Assembly: GCA_946998225.1 (NCBI GenBank)
Contig: CAMPYH010000001.1
Location: 1 to 64,000 of the forward strand
DNA from: an uncultured Clostridiaceae bacterium
Lineage (GTDB): Bacteria > Bacillota > Clostridia > TANB77 > CAG-508
Direction of reading: 5' to 3'
Length of the DNA stretch: 64,000 nucleotides
In this document: positions 25,830 through 34,700 of the stretch, piece after piece
Numbering within the stretch: the stretch's first letter is position 1
Layout of the letters: each line of letters opens with the position of its first letter
Made by a program: the position numbers and the translations under genes
The notes under the pieces: model-generated
Seen by the model: the letters and a program-made list of their open reading frames with translations, nothing else
The model's database searches: none
What the model was told of the DNA's origin: nothing

Positions 25830-27827
25830 CTAATTTCTTTGTCTTTTGATTGCTTGTGCTTGTCTTTGCAAAACTTGTTCATTAACATTTGTTTCAACAA
25901 ATTCAAACTCTTTTTTTGTTGGTCTTACTGTTATTATTGCTGATTGATTTTCTAGTTTTAAAAGACCTGTTCCTGGAGGTGTTTCTATAAGCTGCATTGC
26001 TTCACCTTTTGTTAATTTAAATATTTCTTCAACTGAATCTATTTCAGTACTATCTTGTTTTAAAAGTATTTTTGTAGCAGCTGATGTTATAACTGCTTGT
26101 GCTTTTGGATTATCATGGAAATCTCTCGCTCTTTGTGAAACAACAACAAGTGAAACATTTCTTTTTCTGGCTCTTCTTGCCATCTTATCCAAGAATTGAA
26201 CAGCTTCTTCGAATTGTAGAAGCATCCAAGCCTCATCTATTATAACTCTCTTTTTAGAAGCTTTTGTTTTATCTTCACTGTTTTTCTTAACATATTTTTC
26301 CCAAACCCATGAAAGAAGAATTTGTTGTGCAAGTGGTCTTGCGAAGTTTTCTTCAAGACTTGATATGTCTAGATTTATAAATGGAATATCATCATTTAAA
26401 TCATATGTTGATTGTCCATCAAAATATGCAAGTTGTCCTTGAAACTCTCTTACATATTGTCTCATTACTTTTAATAAATAACTGTAATGGAATCTGTAAT
26501 CTGGGTTTTTATCTTGTTCTGCTTTTTTAGCTAGTCTCTTATACCAAGATCCAATTGTAGGCATTTGTTTTTTCTTTTTACCTAAAAATTCATCTGTTAC
26601 ATCTATTTCCTCACCTGGAGCTAATTCATAAAGACTATATACATTTTCGTTTATTCCTAAGCCTTCATATTCTTCTTGAACCGTTTCTGAAATTATTTGT
26701 TTTGTAATTTCATTTACTTCTTTGCTCTTAGTACTACCTTTCGCCATTATTAAAAGGTTTTGAGTAACATCCTCAACTTTTGCTGCGATATTTACCACAG
26801 GTCTTTCTTTTTTAGTAATTTCATCAATTTCATTTTCAGGTTCTAAATCAAAAATATTTATTATTGTTTTAGACTCTGGGCTAATTACTACATTTACTCC
26901 GCCTAATGATTCTGCAACAACTCTGTATTCACCTTCAACATCTAATGCTAAAGATTTTATATCTTGAAGTATTGTTGATCTTGCAGCAAGTACCTTTGTT
27001 GTAACTGATTTACCTGAACCTGATACACCAAATATAACCATATTGTAATTTGTTAACTCTTTAGAGAAGTTGTCAAAAAATATTGGAATATTTGTTCTCG
27101 CATTAAAGCAAAGTGGAATACCAGTTTTATGACCTACTTCAGATGCAAAAAATGGAAATACAGTTCCCATTGATCCTCTGTCAAAATTATGGTATTCGTT
27201 TATTCTGTTTTCATTAAATGGCATATTAGATTGGAAGCCTATATCTTGCATTGACCATGCCGGCTTAACAGTTAAAAGTGTTTTAGACATCTCTGATTTA
27301 AATATTTCTGTTAAGTCATCTAATTCTTCTTTAGATGGAGAAAATATTGTATTTATAATTGAAGCTGTAAATACTTGATTATATCCACTTGCGATTTCGT
27401 CTCTTAATTGTTCTTTTTCAGCTTTTTTAATACTTAAAACTCTTTCTCTGTTTATATCTCCTCTATTTCTTGCAACATATATTTCAGAAAGTATTTCGTT
27501 TATTTCCTTATTCAAGTCTGTTTGTGAAACACTTCCTGGTATTGGATTCAAGAATACTGATGTATTACTATCTCCAAATGTATACATATTTCTTAAGAAA
27601 TATGGGAATGTTGCTGTCCTTGGAAGTGTTGTTGCAACCATTGTTCTTGCAAATCTACTTCTTGCAGCTATTATTTCCAAATGATTTGTATATGTAGCAT
27701 CAATTCCAGCAGGAGCTATTAAATCTTTTATGTCTTTAATATTTGCTTGAAGTGAATTTTGATCTACTTCTTCTTTTATCTTTTTAGCACCACTTGAAGC
27801 TGATGGTTTTTTAATTTTTCTAAACAT
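25830..27827 (-). CDS. virB4: VirB4-type T4SS ATPase, C-terminal and motor part
   Basis: 665 residues. The ATPase core carries Walker A GVSGSGKS (267-274), Walker B VIIDEAW (528-534) and a following VVVSQRARDF sensor segment, as in VirB4/TrbE/TraC motors that power pilus assembly and translocation. The N-terminal 200 residues (LPRTATFPYFLRNMYTFGD ... SVFLNPIPGSV) match the second half of a VirB4 N-domain. The first half is encoded separately just upstream. The two frames overlap by 8 bp (ATGTTTAG), with an AGGGGG ribosome site inside the upstream gene, so translation is coupled. Membrane-associated, cytoplasmic. A DUF87/HerA-type reading is less likely given the PrgI and pilin neighbours. Confidence 0.9.
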   Translation of the reverse strand: MFRKIKKPSASSGAKKIKEEVDQNSLQANIKDIKDLIAPAGIDATYTNHLEIIAARSRFARTMVATTLPRTATFPYFLRNMYTFGDSNTSVFLNPIPGSVSQTDLNKEINEILSEIYVARNRGDINRERVLSIKKAEKEQLRDEIASGYNQVFTASIINTIFSPSKEELDDLTEIFKSEMSKTLLTVKPAWSMQDIGFQSNMPFNENRINEYHNFDRGSMGTVFPFFASEVGHKTGIPLCFNARTNIPIFFDNFSKELTNYNMVIFGVSGSGKSVTTKVLAARSTILQDIKSLALDVEGEYRVVAESLGGVNVVISPESKTIINIFDLEPENEIDEITKKERPVVNIAAKVEDVTQNLLIMAKGSTKSKEVNEITKQIISETVQEEYEGLGINENVYSLYELAPGEEIDVTDEFLGKKKKQMPTIGSWYKRLAKKAEQDKNPDYRFHYSYLLKVMRQYVREFQGQLAYFDGQSTYDLNDDIPFINLDISSLEENFARPLAQQILLSWVWEKYVKKNSEDKTKASKKRVIIDEAWMLLQFEEAVQFLDKMARRARKRNVSLVVVSQRARDFHDNPKAQAVITSAATKILLKQDSTEIDSVEEIFKLTKGEAMQLIETPPGTGLLKLENQSAIITVRPTKKEFEFVETNVNEQVLQRQAQAIKRQRN

Positions 27828-29049
27828 CCATTCCCCCTGCTTTATTCTCTTTATTTTCTTTTAATCTAATAGTAGTTTTTCCACTTTCATCTGTAGAAAT
27901 TTCAGCATCTTTTATTTTTTTCTTAGCTTTTTCATAAGTTTCTTCATCGATTGCTTTTCCTCTAAAAGATTTCATTCTTTCTTCTGCTTCTTGTCTAATT
28001 TTTCTAGCTCTTTGATTTCTTAATCTAATTAATTCTTCTTGTTTTTCTCTATCTACTGATTTTATTGATTCAGTAACCAATCTCATTGCATCTTGCTCTA
28101 TTTTTCTTTCAATTAATTCTTTTTCTTTTAAGAATACATCTTTTGAAACTTTGTAGAATGAATCATAATCTGCTTTAACATGATCTTCTACATTTATGTA
28201 TTCTGTATCATCTCTGTTGTATGCAACGAATAATAAATCTATTAATTCTTCAGAATCTAATATTCTTGTTGAAACCATTGCTGAAGAAAGTGCTTCCATA
28301 AGACCTCTACATCTTGTAATTAATTCTCTATATGCTTTATCTTCTACTTCTTCTTCATCTAATTCATTAATATTTCTTCCTATTTCATCTCTATATATAG
28401 AAACTACGATATAGTTTTTTCTTTCTAGAACATGTTTATTTCCACTCATATCTTCAGTAGTTTTTATTGCATCCATAATGTATTCATAAAGATTTTCTTT
28501 TCTTCTTAATTCAAATATTAATTTTTTATATTCAGTTTCATTACCTGAATTTTTCGCCTCTATTAATCTTTCTTTAACATCATCTCTTTCTTTTTTAATC
28601 TTTTCAGATTTTTCTATATATCCATCAAGAATATGTTTAAAGTTAACCATTCTAGTTTGTACATATATTTGTACTGGTTGTTTTAAAACATTTAAAAATT
28701 GTTGAAATCCTTGTTCTATAGTTAATTGATCTGTTTCAGAGGCTAGATCATAATTAACACCAGATCCTTGTATAACCATTATAAATTGTTTTCCATCTTT
28801 TCTAATGATCATACCATCTTTAACTTTATCAAATTCCATAAACTCTCTGATTTCACCTCTAGTTAAAACACTATGAAATTTTCCATATCTCTCATTTTTA
28901 GCTTCTTCTGCTGTTTTAGATGTAACTCTTACTAAATCTTCATCTTGAGGTTTAGCTCTTTTTAAAAACATATATGATATAAAAATAAATAATTGAACAA
29001 TTATAGCTATTCCTATTATCATTCCAAGAGTTGTTACTAATTCTGTCAT
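27820..29049 (-). CDS. Separate N-terminal VirB4-like domain protein with membrane anchor
   Basis: 409 residues. One membrane helix (about 8-30) precedes a domain (about 65-270) that reads like the first part of VirB4/TraC-type proteins: VKDGMIIRKDGKQFIMVIQ, then SETDQLTIEQGFQQFLN and PVQIYVQTR. No P-loop is present. The C-terminal third is a highly charged helical segment. It begins 1 base inside the stop of the PrgI-like gene (TAATG) and overlaps the VirB4 motor gene by 8 bp. The likely role is to anchor the VirB4 motor to the membrane. The assignment as a split VirB4 half is inference from motif order across the two genes. Confidence 0.7.
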   Translation of the reverse strand: MTELVTTLGMIIGIAIIVQLFIFISYMFLKRAKPQDEDLVRVTSKTAEEAKNERYGKFHSVLTRGEIREFMEFDKVKDGMIIRKDGKQFIMVIQGSGVNYDLASETDQLTIEQGFQQFLNVLKQPVQIYVQTRMVNFKHILDGYIEKSEKIKKERDDVKERLIEAKNSGNETEYKKLIFELRRKENLYEYIMDAIKTTEDMSGNKHVLERKNYIVVSIYRDEIGRNINELDEEEVEDKAYRELITRCRGLMEALSSAMVSTRILDSEELIDLLFVAYNRDDTEYINVEDHVKADYDSFYKVSKDVFLKEKELIERKIEQDAMRLVTESIKSVDREKQEELIRLRNQRARKIRQEAEERMKSFRGKAIDEETYEKAKKKIKDAEISTDESGKTTIRLKENKENKAGGMDV

Positions 29050-29399
29050 TACACTTCCTCACTTTCATCTGTTGATTTAGTTTTTGAATATACATATAAT
29101 TTTCTTCTTCTCTTAAATTTCAAATATTCAAATACAGCTTCATAACTATACATACCTGCTGTTTCTTTTGTTATTGGTATTCTTTTTATCTCAGGTATTT
29201 TAAATGTACCTACTATAAATCCAATTACACCAAAAACTATTGAAAAAACTATTAAAGCTGTAGAAAACACATTCATTAACATCGCTCCAACAAATAGTCC
29301 TATAATAATTCCTATTGCTGTTGTTGCAAGCGCTCTTAATGAAAATATTACCAATAATCTTGTTTCACTCTTTGAATCTACCGGTATTTCGTGTGTCAT
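29049..29399 (-). CDS. PrgI-like T4SS membrane protein (VirB3 equivalent)
   Basis: 116 residues. A short N-terminus (THEIPVD) leads to two adjacent membrane helices (about 22-42 and 47-68), then a segment with IPITKETAGMYSYEAVFEYLKFKRRRK. This is the layout of the PrgI family, the Gram-positive counterpart of VirB3 that docks VirB4. An AAAGGA site lies upstream of the ATG, and the stop overlaps the start of the next gene by one base. Order pilin - PrgI - VirB4 - VirB6 matches standard Gram-positive T4SS operons. Confidence 0.82.
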   Translation of the reverse strand: MTHEIPVDSKSETRLLVIFSLRALATTAIGIIIGLFVGAMLMNVFSTALIVFSIVFGVIGFIVGTFKIPEIKRIPITKETAGMYSYEAVFEYLKFKRRRKLYVYSKTKSTDESEEV

Positions 29400-29411
29400 A
29401 ATATTCCTTTC

Positions 29412-29849
29412 TTAAACTTCTATTCCAGTTGTTCCTGAAAATGTTCTAACTACAAATGACCATATTGGTATTGCACCACCTAGTATCATTACTGCTACAA
29501 CAAAAACTATTAGTTTTTCTTTAAGTTCTGCTTTTTTATCTGGTTTTGCTGTTGCATATTCAATTCCTAATAAAATTAAAACACCTACAGATATTGCAAC
29601 TCCTACATAGTATAATGTTGAAAAAAGTGGTGCTGTTTTATCTACAAATGTTTTTGTTATTTCCTCATCACCTGATCCTTCTTTTCCTTTTTTAAAAAAC
29701 TCTTGAACAGATCCAATTATTTCTCCAAAAGAAAAACCATCTGAACTAGTAGTTCCAGTTTCCGCTTTTACATTTAAGCTAAAAAGTACTAATATATTAA
29801 GCGCTAAAAACATTGTTATTAATATTCGTAAAATCTTCTTGTTATTCAT
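29412..29849 (-). CDS. T4SS pilin (VirB2/TrbC-like), first gene of main operon
   Basis: 145 residues from the ATG at 29849, chosen because AAAGGA lies five bases upstream and the predicted transcript start is near 29870; the ATG pair at 29862-29867 would be almost leaderless. A signal peptide (1-28, ending VKA) is followed by a variable region and two hydrophobic helices (about 78-98 and 112-135) joined by the charged turn EYATAKPDKKAELKEK. This is typical of Gram-positive T4SS pilins. It resembles the other three pilins in the locus only in this helix-turn-helix core. Confidence 0.8.
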   Translation of the reverse strand: MNNKKILRILITMFLALNILVLFSLNVKAETGTTSSDGFSFGEIIGSVQEFFKKGKEGSGDEEITKTFVDKTAPLFSTLYYVGVAISVGVLILLGIEYATAKPDKKAELKEKLIVFVVAVMILGGAIPIWSFVVRTFSGTTGIEV

Positions 29850-29876
29850 AAAAATCCTTTTCATCATTTACTTTAT

Positions 29877-29905
29877 AGTATATTTAAATCAACTCCTTTT
29901 TTCAA
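29877..29905 (-). promoter_or_regulatory. Promoter of the T4SS-like operon
   Basis: On the minus strand TTGAAA (29900-29905), 17 bp, TATACT (29877-29882). A transcript starting near 29870 would have a leader of about 20 nt holding the AAAGGA ribosome site for the ATG at 29849. It can serve all 14 collinear genes down to 5994, and perhaps the PBP beyond. Confidence 0.65.
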
Positions 29906-29919
29906 TCCAAACTCCTTTT
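29891..29919. repeat. Twin 10-bp direct repeat at the operon promoter
   Basis: AACTCCTTTT occurs at 29891-29900 and again at 29910-29919, a 19-bp period, flanking and touching the -35 box of the main operon. This may be a regulator site. The motif is also the complement of a ribosome-binding sequence, so chance in AT-rich DNA is possible. Confidence 0.4.
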
Positions 29920-29997
29920 ACCTTTAAGATTTGTAACACATTTATAAATAATAAATGTAACTTTTTTATTAACTTTAATTCACTTTAATAATAAAGC

Positions 29998-30026
29998 TTG
30001 CATTTAAATCTTTGTTATTTTATACT
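29998..30026 (+). promoter_or_regulatory. Promoter of the plus-strand pilin gene
   Basis: TTGCAT (29998-30003), 17 bp, TATACT (30021-30026), divergent from the main operon promoter, about 100 bp away. The leader of about 30 nt ends in AAGGAGG five bases before the ATG at 30065, so expression is expected to be strong. Confidence 0.65.
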
Positions 30027-30064
30027 TAATATGTTTATAGTATTAATACTACAAGGAGGAAATT

Positions 30065-30424
30065 ATGAACAAAACAAGTAAAAGAGCTCTTGTAATTTCA
30101 ACACTACTTACAATAGTGCTTTCACTTATCAGTGTAATATCATTTGCAGATATTCAAATACCACAACCAAAAGCACCAACAGATCAAGCTTTTAATGATC
30201 AAGTTGGAACAATAATTGGATTTATCCAAGCTATTGGTGTAGCAGTTGCTTTAGCAATGCTAATTATAATTGGTATTAAATATGTATCAGCAGATAGTAG
30301 TAAAAAAGCTGAAATTAAAGAACAAGCAATTACTTATGTATTTGGAGCATTCTGCATTTTCGCAGCTGTTGCAATATTAGGTATAATTAAAAACTTATCT
30401 AAATCTGTTATAACTCATAATTAA
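30065..30424 (+). CDS. T4SS pilin (VirB2/TrbC-like), divergent single gene
   Basis: 119 residues. A signal peptide (about 1-28, ending SFA) is followed by a short Pro-rich segment and two hydrophobic helices (about 52-72 and 88-108) separated by GIKYVSADSSKKAEIKEQ, the classic T4SS pilin turn. It is the smallest pilin of the locus and has the best promoter and ribosome site, so it may be the major subunit. It is the only plus-strand gene in the first 37 kb, divergent from the main operon and convergent with the pilin pair at 30561-31394. It ends at a long palindromic terminator. Confidence 0.82.
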   Translation: MNKTSKRALVISTLLTIVLSLISVISFADIQIPQPKAPTDQAFNDQVGTIIGFIQAIGVAVALAMLIIIGIKYVSADSSKKAEIKEQAITYVFGAFCIFAAVAILGIIKNLSKSVITHN

Positions 30425-30443
30425 TAATAGTATTTAAATATGT

Positions 30444-30477
30444 AAAAAGAAAAGAAGTTTAAACTTCTTTTCTTTTT
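30444..30477. terminator. Bidirectional terminator between convergent pilin genes
   Basis: A perfect 34-bp palindrome centred at 30460/30461; left half AAAAAGAAAAGAAGTTT, right half its exact complement. A-rich to the left and T-rich to the right, it can stop transcripts from both the plus-strand pilin and the minus-strand pilin pair. Confidence 0.85.
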
Positions 30478-30560
30478 TCCTTTTTATTTATTATTTTATT
30501 AATTTTTCTTTATTATTTTTTATTTATTTTTTTCTTCTTATTTTCTTTTATTTATCTTTA

Positions 30561-30944
30561 CTATTTTTGGAAAGTTTGTCCTGATATCTTTAAGATAACT
30601 TCTATTATAGTTGTTCCACCAAATATTAATAGACCTGCAACCATCCACATTATAAATTTCTCTTTTATTTCTGCTAGATTTTTACTATCTCCAGATACAA
30701 GATTCATTCCATATACAATGATTGCTCCTAAAAATATGGCAACTCCGCCCGCTTGTATATATCCTAATATTGTTTGTGCTATATCTTTTAATTTAGCATC
30801 TTCATTTCCAGTCTTTTTATACTTTCCAGTTACTAAATCCACAACTGCGTTTGAATATATCACTGAAGATATAAACAAGAAAGTAAGTAAAAGTGTTAAT
30901 ATAAAAGCTATTATTTTATAATTTATTTTTCTTTTCTTTAGCAT
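30561..30944 (-). CDS. T4SS pilin-like protein (third)
   Basis: 127 residues. A signal-like hydrophobic N-terminus (about 9-32) is followed by a short loop and two hydrophobic helices (about 55-75 and 92-118) with the turn NLVSGDSKNLAEIKEKFI. This keeps the pilin helix-turn-helix form but lacks the Tyr-rich turn of the plus-strand pilin. An AAGGA site precedes the ATG. It lies 21 bp downstream of another pilin gene and is co-transcribed with it from the promoter at 31422-31451. Confidence 0.75.
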   Translation of the reverse strand: MLKKRKINYKIIAFILTLLLTFLFISSVIYSNAVVDLVTGKYKKTGNEDAKLKDIAQTILGYIQAGGVAIFLGAIIVYGMNLVSGDSKNLAEIKEKFIMWMVAGLLIFGGTTIIEVILKISGQTFQK

Positions 30945-30965
30945 ATGTTTTCCTTATATCTTAAT

Positions 30966-31394
30966 TTATACTAATGCATTAAATTCATTAACAACTTGTT
31001 GAATTACAGATAATATTCCTGTTGCACCAAATATACAAAATGCACCAAAAATATAATTTGTTGCAGTTTCTTTTATATCTGGTTTATCTTTAGCAACTAT
31101 GAATTTAATTCCTATTAAAACAAGCATAATTAAACCAATAGCTACACCTGCAAGTTGTAATATTGATAATACTTTTCTAGATACAGATATTATTGGATTT
31201 GTTCTATCTGGAACAATTAATGGTCTCATTCCTTCTAATAATTCTGGATCTGTAGCTGTTGATCTTGGATCATAATATTGTCTATTTGGTTGATAATATC
31301 TATTTTGGCTTTGTTCTGTAGCAAAAGCTGGTATAGTAAATAATATTGCAAAAAAAACTATTGCTACTAATACTTTGTTTATATATTTCTTCAT
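30966..31394 (-). CDS. T4SS pilin-like protein (fourth)
   Basis: 142 residues from the ATG at 31394, which has GGAG six bases upstream; an ATG four codons earlier (31406) lacks a ribosome site. A signal peptide (about 1-25, ending AFA) leads to a polar segment rich in Tyr, Gln, Pro and Arg, then two helices (about 80-102 and 115-138) with the turn GIKFIVAKDKPDIKETA. The hydrophilic insert before the helices is longer than in the other pilins and might be surface-exposed. It is first in a two-gene unit. Confidence 0.75.
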   Translation of the reverse strand: MKKYINKVLVAIVFFAILFTIPAFATEQSQNRYYQPNRQYYDPRSTATDPELLEGMRPLIVPDRTNPIISVSRKVLSILQLAGVAIGLIMLVLIGIKFIVAKDKPDIKETATNYIFGAFCIFGATGILSVIQQVVNEFNALV

Positions 31395-31421
31395 ATTCTT
31401 CTCCATTTATTAATATATTCT

Positions 31422-31451
31422 ATTATAACATTTAAAATATAAATTGTACAA
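31422..31451 (-). promoter_or_regulatory. Promoter of the two-gene pilin unit
   Basis: On the minus strand TTGTAC (31446-31451), 18 bp, TATAAT (31422-31427). The transcript would begin about 20 nt before the ATG at 31394 and include the GGAG site. Confidence 0.6.
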
Positions 31452-31471
31452 AAATGATATATTAAAAATAA

Positions 31472-31500
31472 AAAAGCTTAAGTAAATTTCTTAAGCTTTT
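31472..31500 (-). terminator. Terminator of tRNA-Pro
   Basis: A perfect 11-bp stem, AAAAGCTTAAG (31472-31482) with CTTAAGCTTTT (31490-31500), 7-nt loop, just after the tRNA 3' end and followed on the minus strand by a T-rich run. Confidence 0.8.
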
Positions 31501-31502
31501 AA

Positions 31503-31578
31503 TGGTAGGGGTGACAGGGATCGAACCTGCGACCTCATGGTCCCAAACCACGCGCGCTACCAACTGCGCCACACCCCT
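31503..31578 (-). tRNA. tRNA-Pro (anticodon TGG), CCA encoded
   Basis: A 76-nt cloverleaf on the minus strand. Acceptor stem AGGGGTG pairs with CACCCCT, the discriminator is A, and the CCA end is encoded at 31503-31505. The D arm is GCGC/GCGC, the anticodon stem CGTGG/CCATG has one G-T pair around loop TTTGGGA (anticodon TGG), and the T arm contains GGTTCGATCC. The tRNA 3' end faces the T4SS-like locus. It has its own promoter and terminator. Confidence 0.96.
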
Positions 31579-31594
31579 TTATTAATACATTTAT

Positions 31595-31623
31595 ATATTA
31601 GCATTTTTTTTATTTTTAAGCAA
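31595..31623 (-). promoter_or_regulatory. Promoter of tRNA-Pro
   Basis: On the minus strand TTGCTT (31618-31623), 17 bp, TAATAT (31595-31600), about 17 bp upstream of the mature tRNA 5' end. Confidence 0.6.
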
Positions 31624-31652
31624 GCATTTTTTATTTTTTTATTAATAAAATT

Positions 31653-31704
31653 AAAACTATATACCGATATTAAAAAGAATAGTCAAAAACCGGTATATAG
31701 TTTT
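31653..31704 (-). terminator. Terminator downstream of smc
   Basis: A perfect 14-bp stem (AAAACTATATACCG at 31653-31666 with its complement at 31691-31704) and a 24-nt loop, starting 16 bp after the smc stop. The stem ends in A/T runs, so it can act on the smc transcript. The loop is longer than typical. Confidence 0.7.
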
Positions 31705-31719
31705 ATAATTATATATATT

Positions 31720-34700
31720 TTATTTTTTAAAATCAAGACTTACAAGTTTACTAATTCCTTTTTCTTCCATAGTTACACCATAAACTGTTTTGGCTGATTC
31801 CATTGTTCCTTTTCTATGTGTAATTATTATAAATTGTGTTTTTGTATTTGTGTGATTTAAAAGATAATTTATAAATCTATCTATATTTATATCATCAAGT
31901 GCTGCTTCAATCTCGTCAAGCACACATATAGGTGATGGATTTATTTTAAGTATTGCAAAAAGTAATGCAATTGCTGTAAGTGTCCTTTCACCTCCAGAAA
32001 GAAGAAGCATTGATTGTAATTTCTTTCCAGGTGGTTGTGCTTTAATTGTTATTTCTGAGTTTAATAAATCTTCTTTATCAGATAATTCTAGATCAGCATC
32101 TCCTCCACCAAAAAACTCTTTAAAAACAATTTTAAAGTTTTCTTTAATTTTATAAAACTTTGAAGAAAATTCTTCTTCCATAGCTTTATTTAAATTAACT
32201 ATTGCTCTTTTTATTTCTTCAATTGATGTATTCATATCTTCTTTTTGTTTTTCAAGAAAATCTTTTCTTTCCTTAACTTCAGCATATTCATCTATTGAGC
32301 TTACATCAACTGGACCAATTTGCTTGATCTCATCTTTAAGCTTTTTAATATTTTTGTTAGCTTCTTTTAAATCTATATTATATGTCTCTTCTTCATCTAT
32401 TTTAATGTCTGAATTTGGAGTTATTTCATAATTTTCCCACATATTTTCAATAATACGTTCTCTTTCAAACTCTAATTTACTTATTTCAAATTCAATTTTA
32501 TTTATTTTATCTTTAATTTCTAATCTAGATTTAGAAAGATCTTCAAAACCTTTTTGAATTTCATAATATTTTTCTTCATTTTCTTTTTGCTTATTTAAAA
32601 TACTATCTATTAATTCTTTATTTTCATTAGAAACATTTTCAAAATTATTAACTTCAACTTCTAGAGCTTTTATATCTTCTTTTTGTTTTTCAATATTTAA
32701 TTTTTTCTCATTAATTTTATTTTCTTTTTCTTCAGATGAATTAAGACTTTTGTTTATTTGTTCTTTAACAATATTTGCCATTTCTAAAGATGAATCTATA
32801 CTATCTTTAAATGAAGATAAAGATATTTTAAGATCTGTAACTTCATCTTGAAGCTCATTTAACTCTTCTTTTTCTTTAGTATTTTCTTTATTCTTTAAAA
32901 CACCTTCAAGCTCTTCATTCTCTTTTTCTTTTTGATCTTTTTTATCTAAGTTTTCTTTTAATTTTTGTTTTAAAGACAAAATATCTTCACTTGTTTTTTC
33001 TAATTCATTCTTTTTTACATTAAGAAGATTTTCATATTTTTTTATTTCATCTTCAATTTTAGATTTTTTCTCCTCGAAAATTGCGTATTCAACAGATGAC
33101 TTATTAAATGTTTTATAATAATCTGCTCTTAGATTTCTTATTTTTAAAAGATTTTCTTCTTCTTTTTCTATACTATTTTCTAAATCTAAAATCTTTTTCT
33201 CATTTTTATTTATTTGTTTTTCTAAATCTTTTATTTCATCTTTTCTAGATAAAACTCCAAGTTTTGTTTTGTTTTGTGAACCACCCGTCATTGATCCAGA
33301 TGAATTAATTATATCTCCATCGAGTGTAACAATTTTAAACTGCCTTCCTTCACCTTTTGAAAACTCTATTCCTTGTTTTAAATTATCTGCTATTACTACT
33401 TTACCTAAAAGGTAATCAAAGATGTTTTCATAAATTTTATCATATGCTATTAAATCTTTAGCAAATCCAATAATACCCGGATAATTTAAATTAGTACCTG
33501 AATTTTTTCCACTTGATTTTATTGAATTTAGTGGTAAAAATGTTGCTCTTCCATAATTATTTCTTTTTAAAAATTCAATAACTTTACTTGCATCTTCTTT
33601 AGTCTCAACAACAATATTTTGAAGACTATATCCAAGTGCGCTTTCTATTGCTACAGAATATTTATTGCTGCATTCTATTAAGTTTGCAACCACGCCTTTT
33701 ATAATTTTATTAAAATCATCTCTTTTACTTTTTTCTTCTAAAACTTTTTTAATTGCAAATCCATAACTTTCATTTTGTGTTTCCATTACTTGAAGTACAT
33801 TTAATCTACCATTTAAAGACGATGTAAGTGCAATTAAATCTTTTTTATCCTTTTCAAAATTAAATATATTTCCTTTAGATTCTTCTACTTTTGCATTTAA
33901 TATTTCAATTTTACTCTCTTCTGTTTGCTTTTTTTGAGATAATTCTAAATTAGATTTTATAAATTCTTCTTTTTCTAGTCTTTTTCTATCTAATTCTGAA
34001 ATATATTGTCTTTTTAGTTCTTCATTTTTTACACTTTCTTCTTTCAAATGTTCAATATTTGTTTCCATTAATAAGTTTTCAGTATTAAGAGAATATATTT
34101 CGTCAATATTTTTATCTATTTTTTCTTTTAAATCTATAAGTTCTTTTTCTGAATTAGACATTTTTAAAACTTTTTCATCTAATTCTTTTTTCTTTTCAAG
34201 ATATGTCTCTTCAAATTTTTTTGTATCTTCTACATATTTTAAATATTTTTCATATCTTTCATTGTATTCTTTTGTTTTATCGCTAATTTCAATATCTAAG
34301 TTTTCTTTTTCTTTAGTTAAAATTTCAATATCTTCATTTTCTTTTTTTATTAATTCTGTTTTAAGAAGAATATCTCTTTTTGCTTTTTCATTTTCTTCAA
34401 GTTTTAAATTTGAAGCATTTAATTTTTCTTCGAGTTCTTTCTTTAAACTTTCTTTTTCTTTAGCATTTTCTTCTTTTCTAACATTTAAGTTTTCTTCTTC
34501 TTTTTCTAAACTTTTTTCTGTTTCAAGATATGAATTATTTGTCTCTGTAAACTCATTCTTTTTTAATTTAATTTCATTTAATGACTTTAAAAATATTTTT
34601 GTTTCAATATCTTCAAGTTCTCTAGAAAGCTTTAAATATCTTTTTGCTTTTTCACTCTTTTCCTCAAGTGCTGGTATATTTAAATCTATTTCACTTAATA

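Noticed and set aside
29850..29867. Upstream ATG pair as start of the main-operon pilin
   Set aside because: It sits only a few bases after the predicted transcript start and has no ribosome site at proper distance. The ATG at 29849 has AAAGGA five bases upstream.
5994..31394. Conjugative plasmid or ICE
   Set aside because: No relaxase, coupling protein, integrase, excisionase or replication gene was found, and no repeat of the tRNA 3' end was seen at the other flank. I keep the tRNA adjacency only as a finding.
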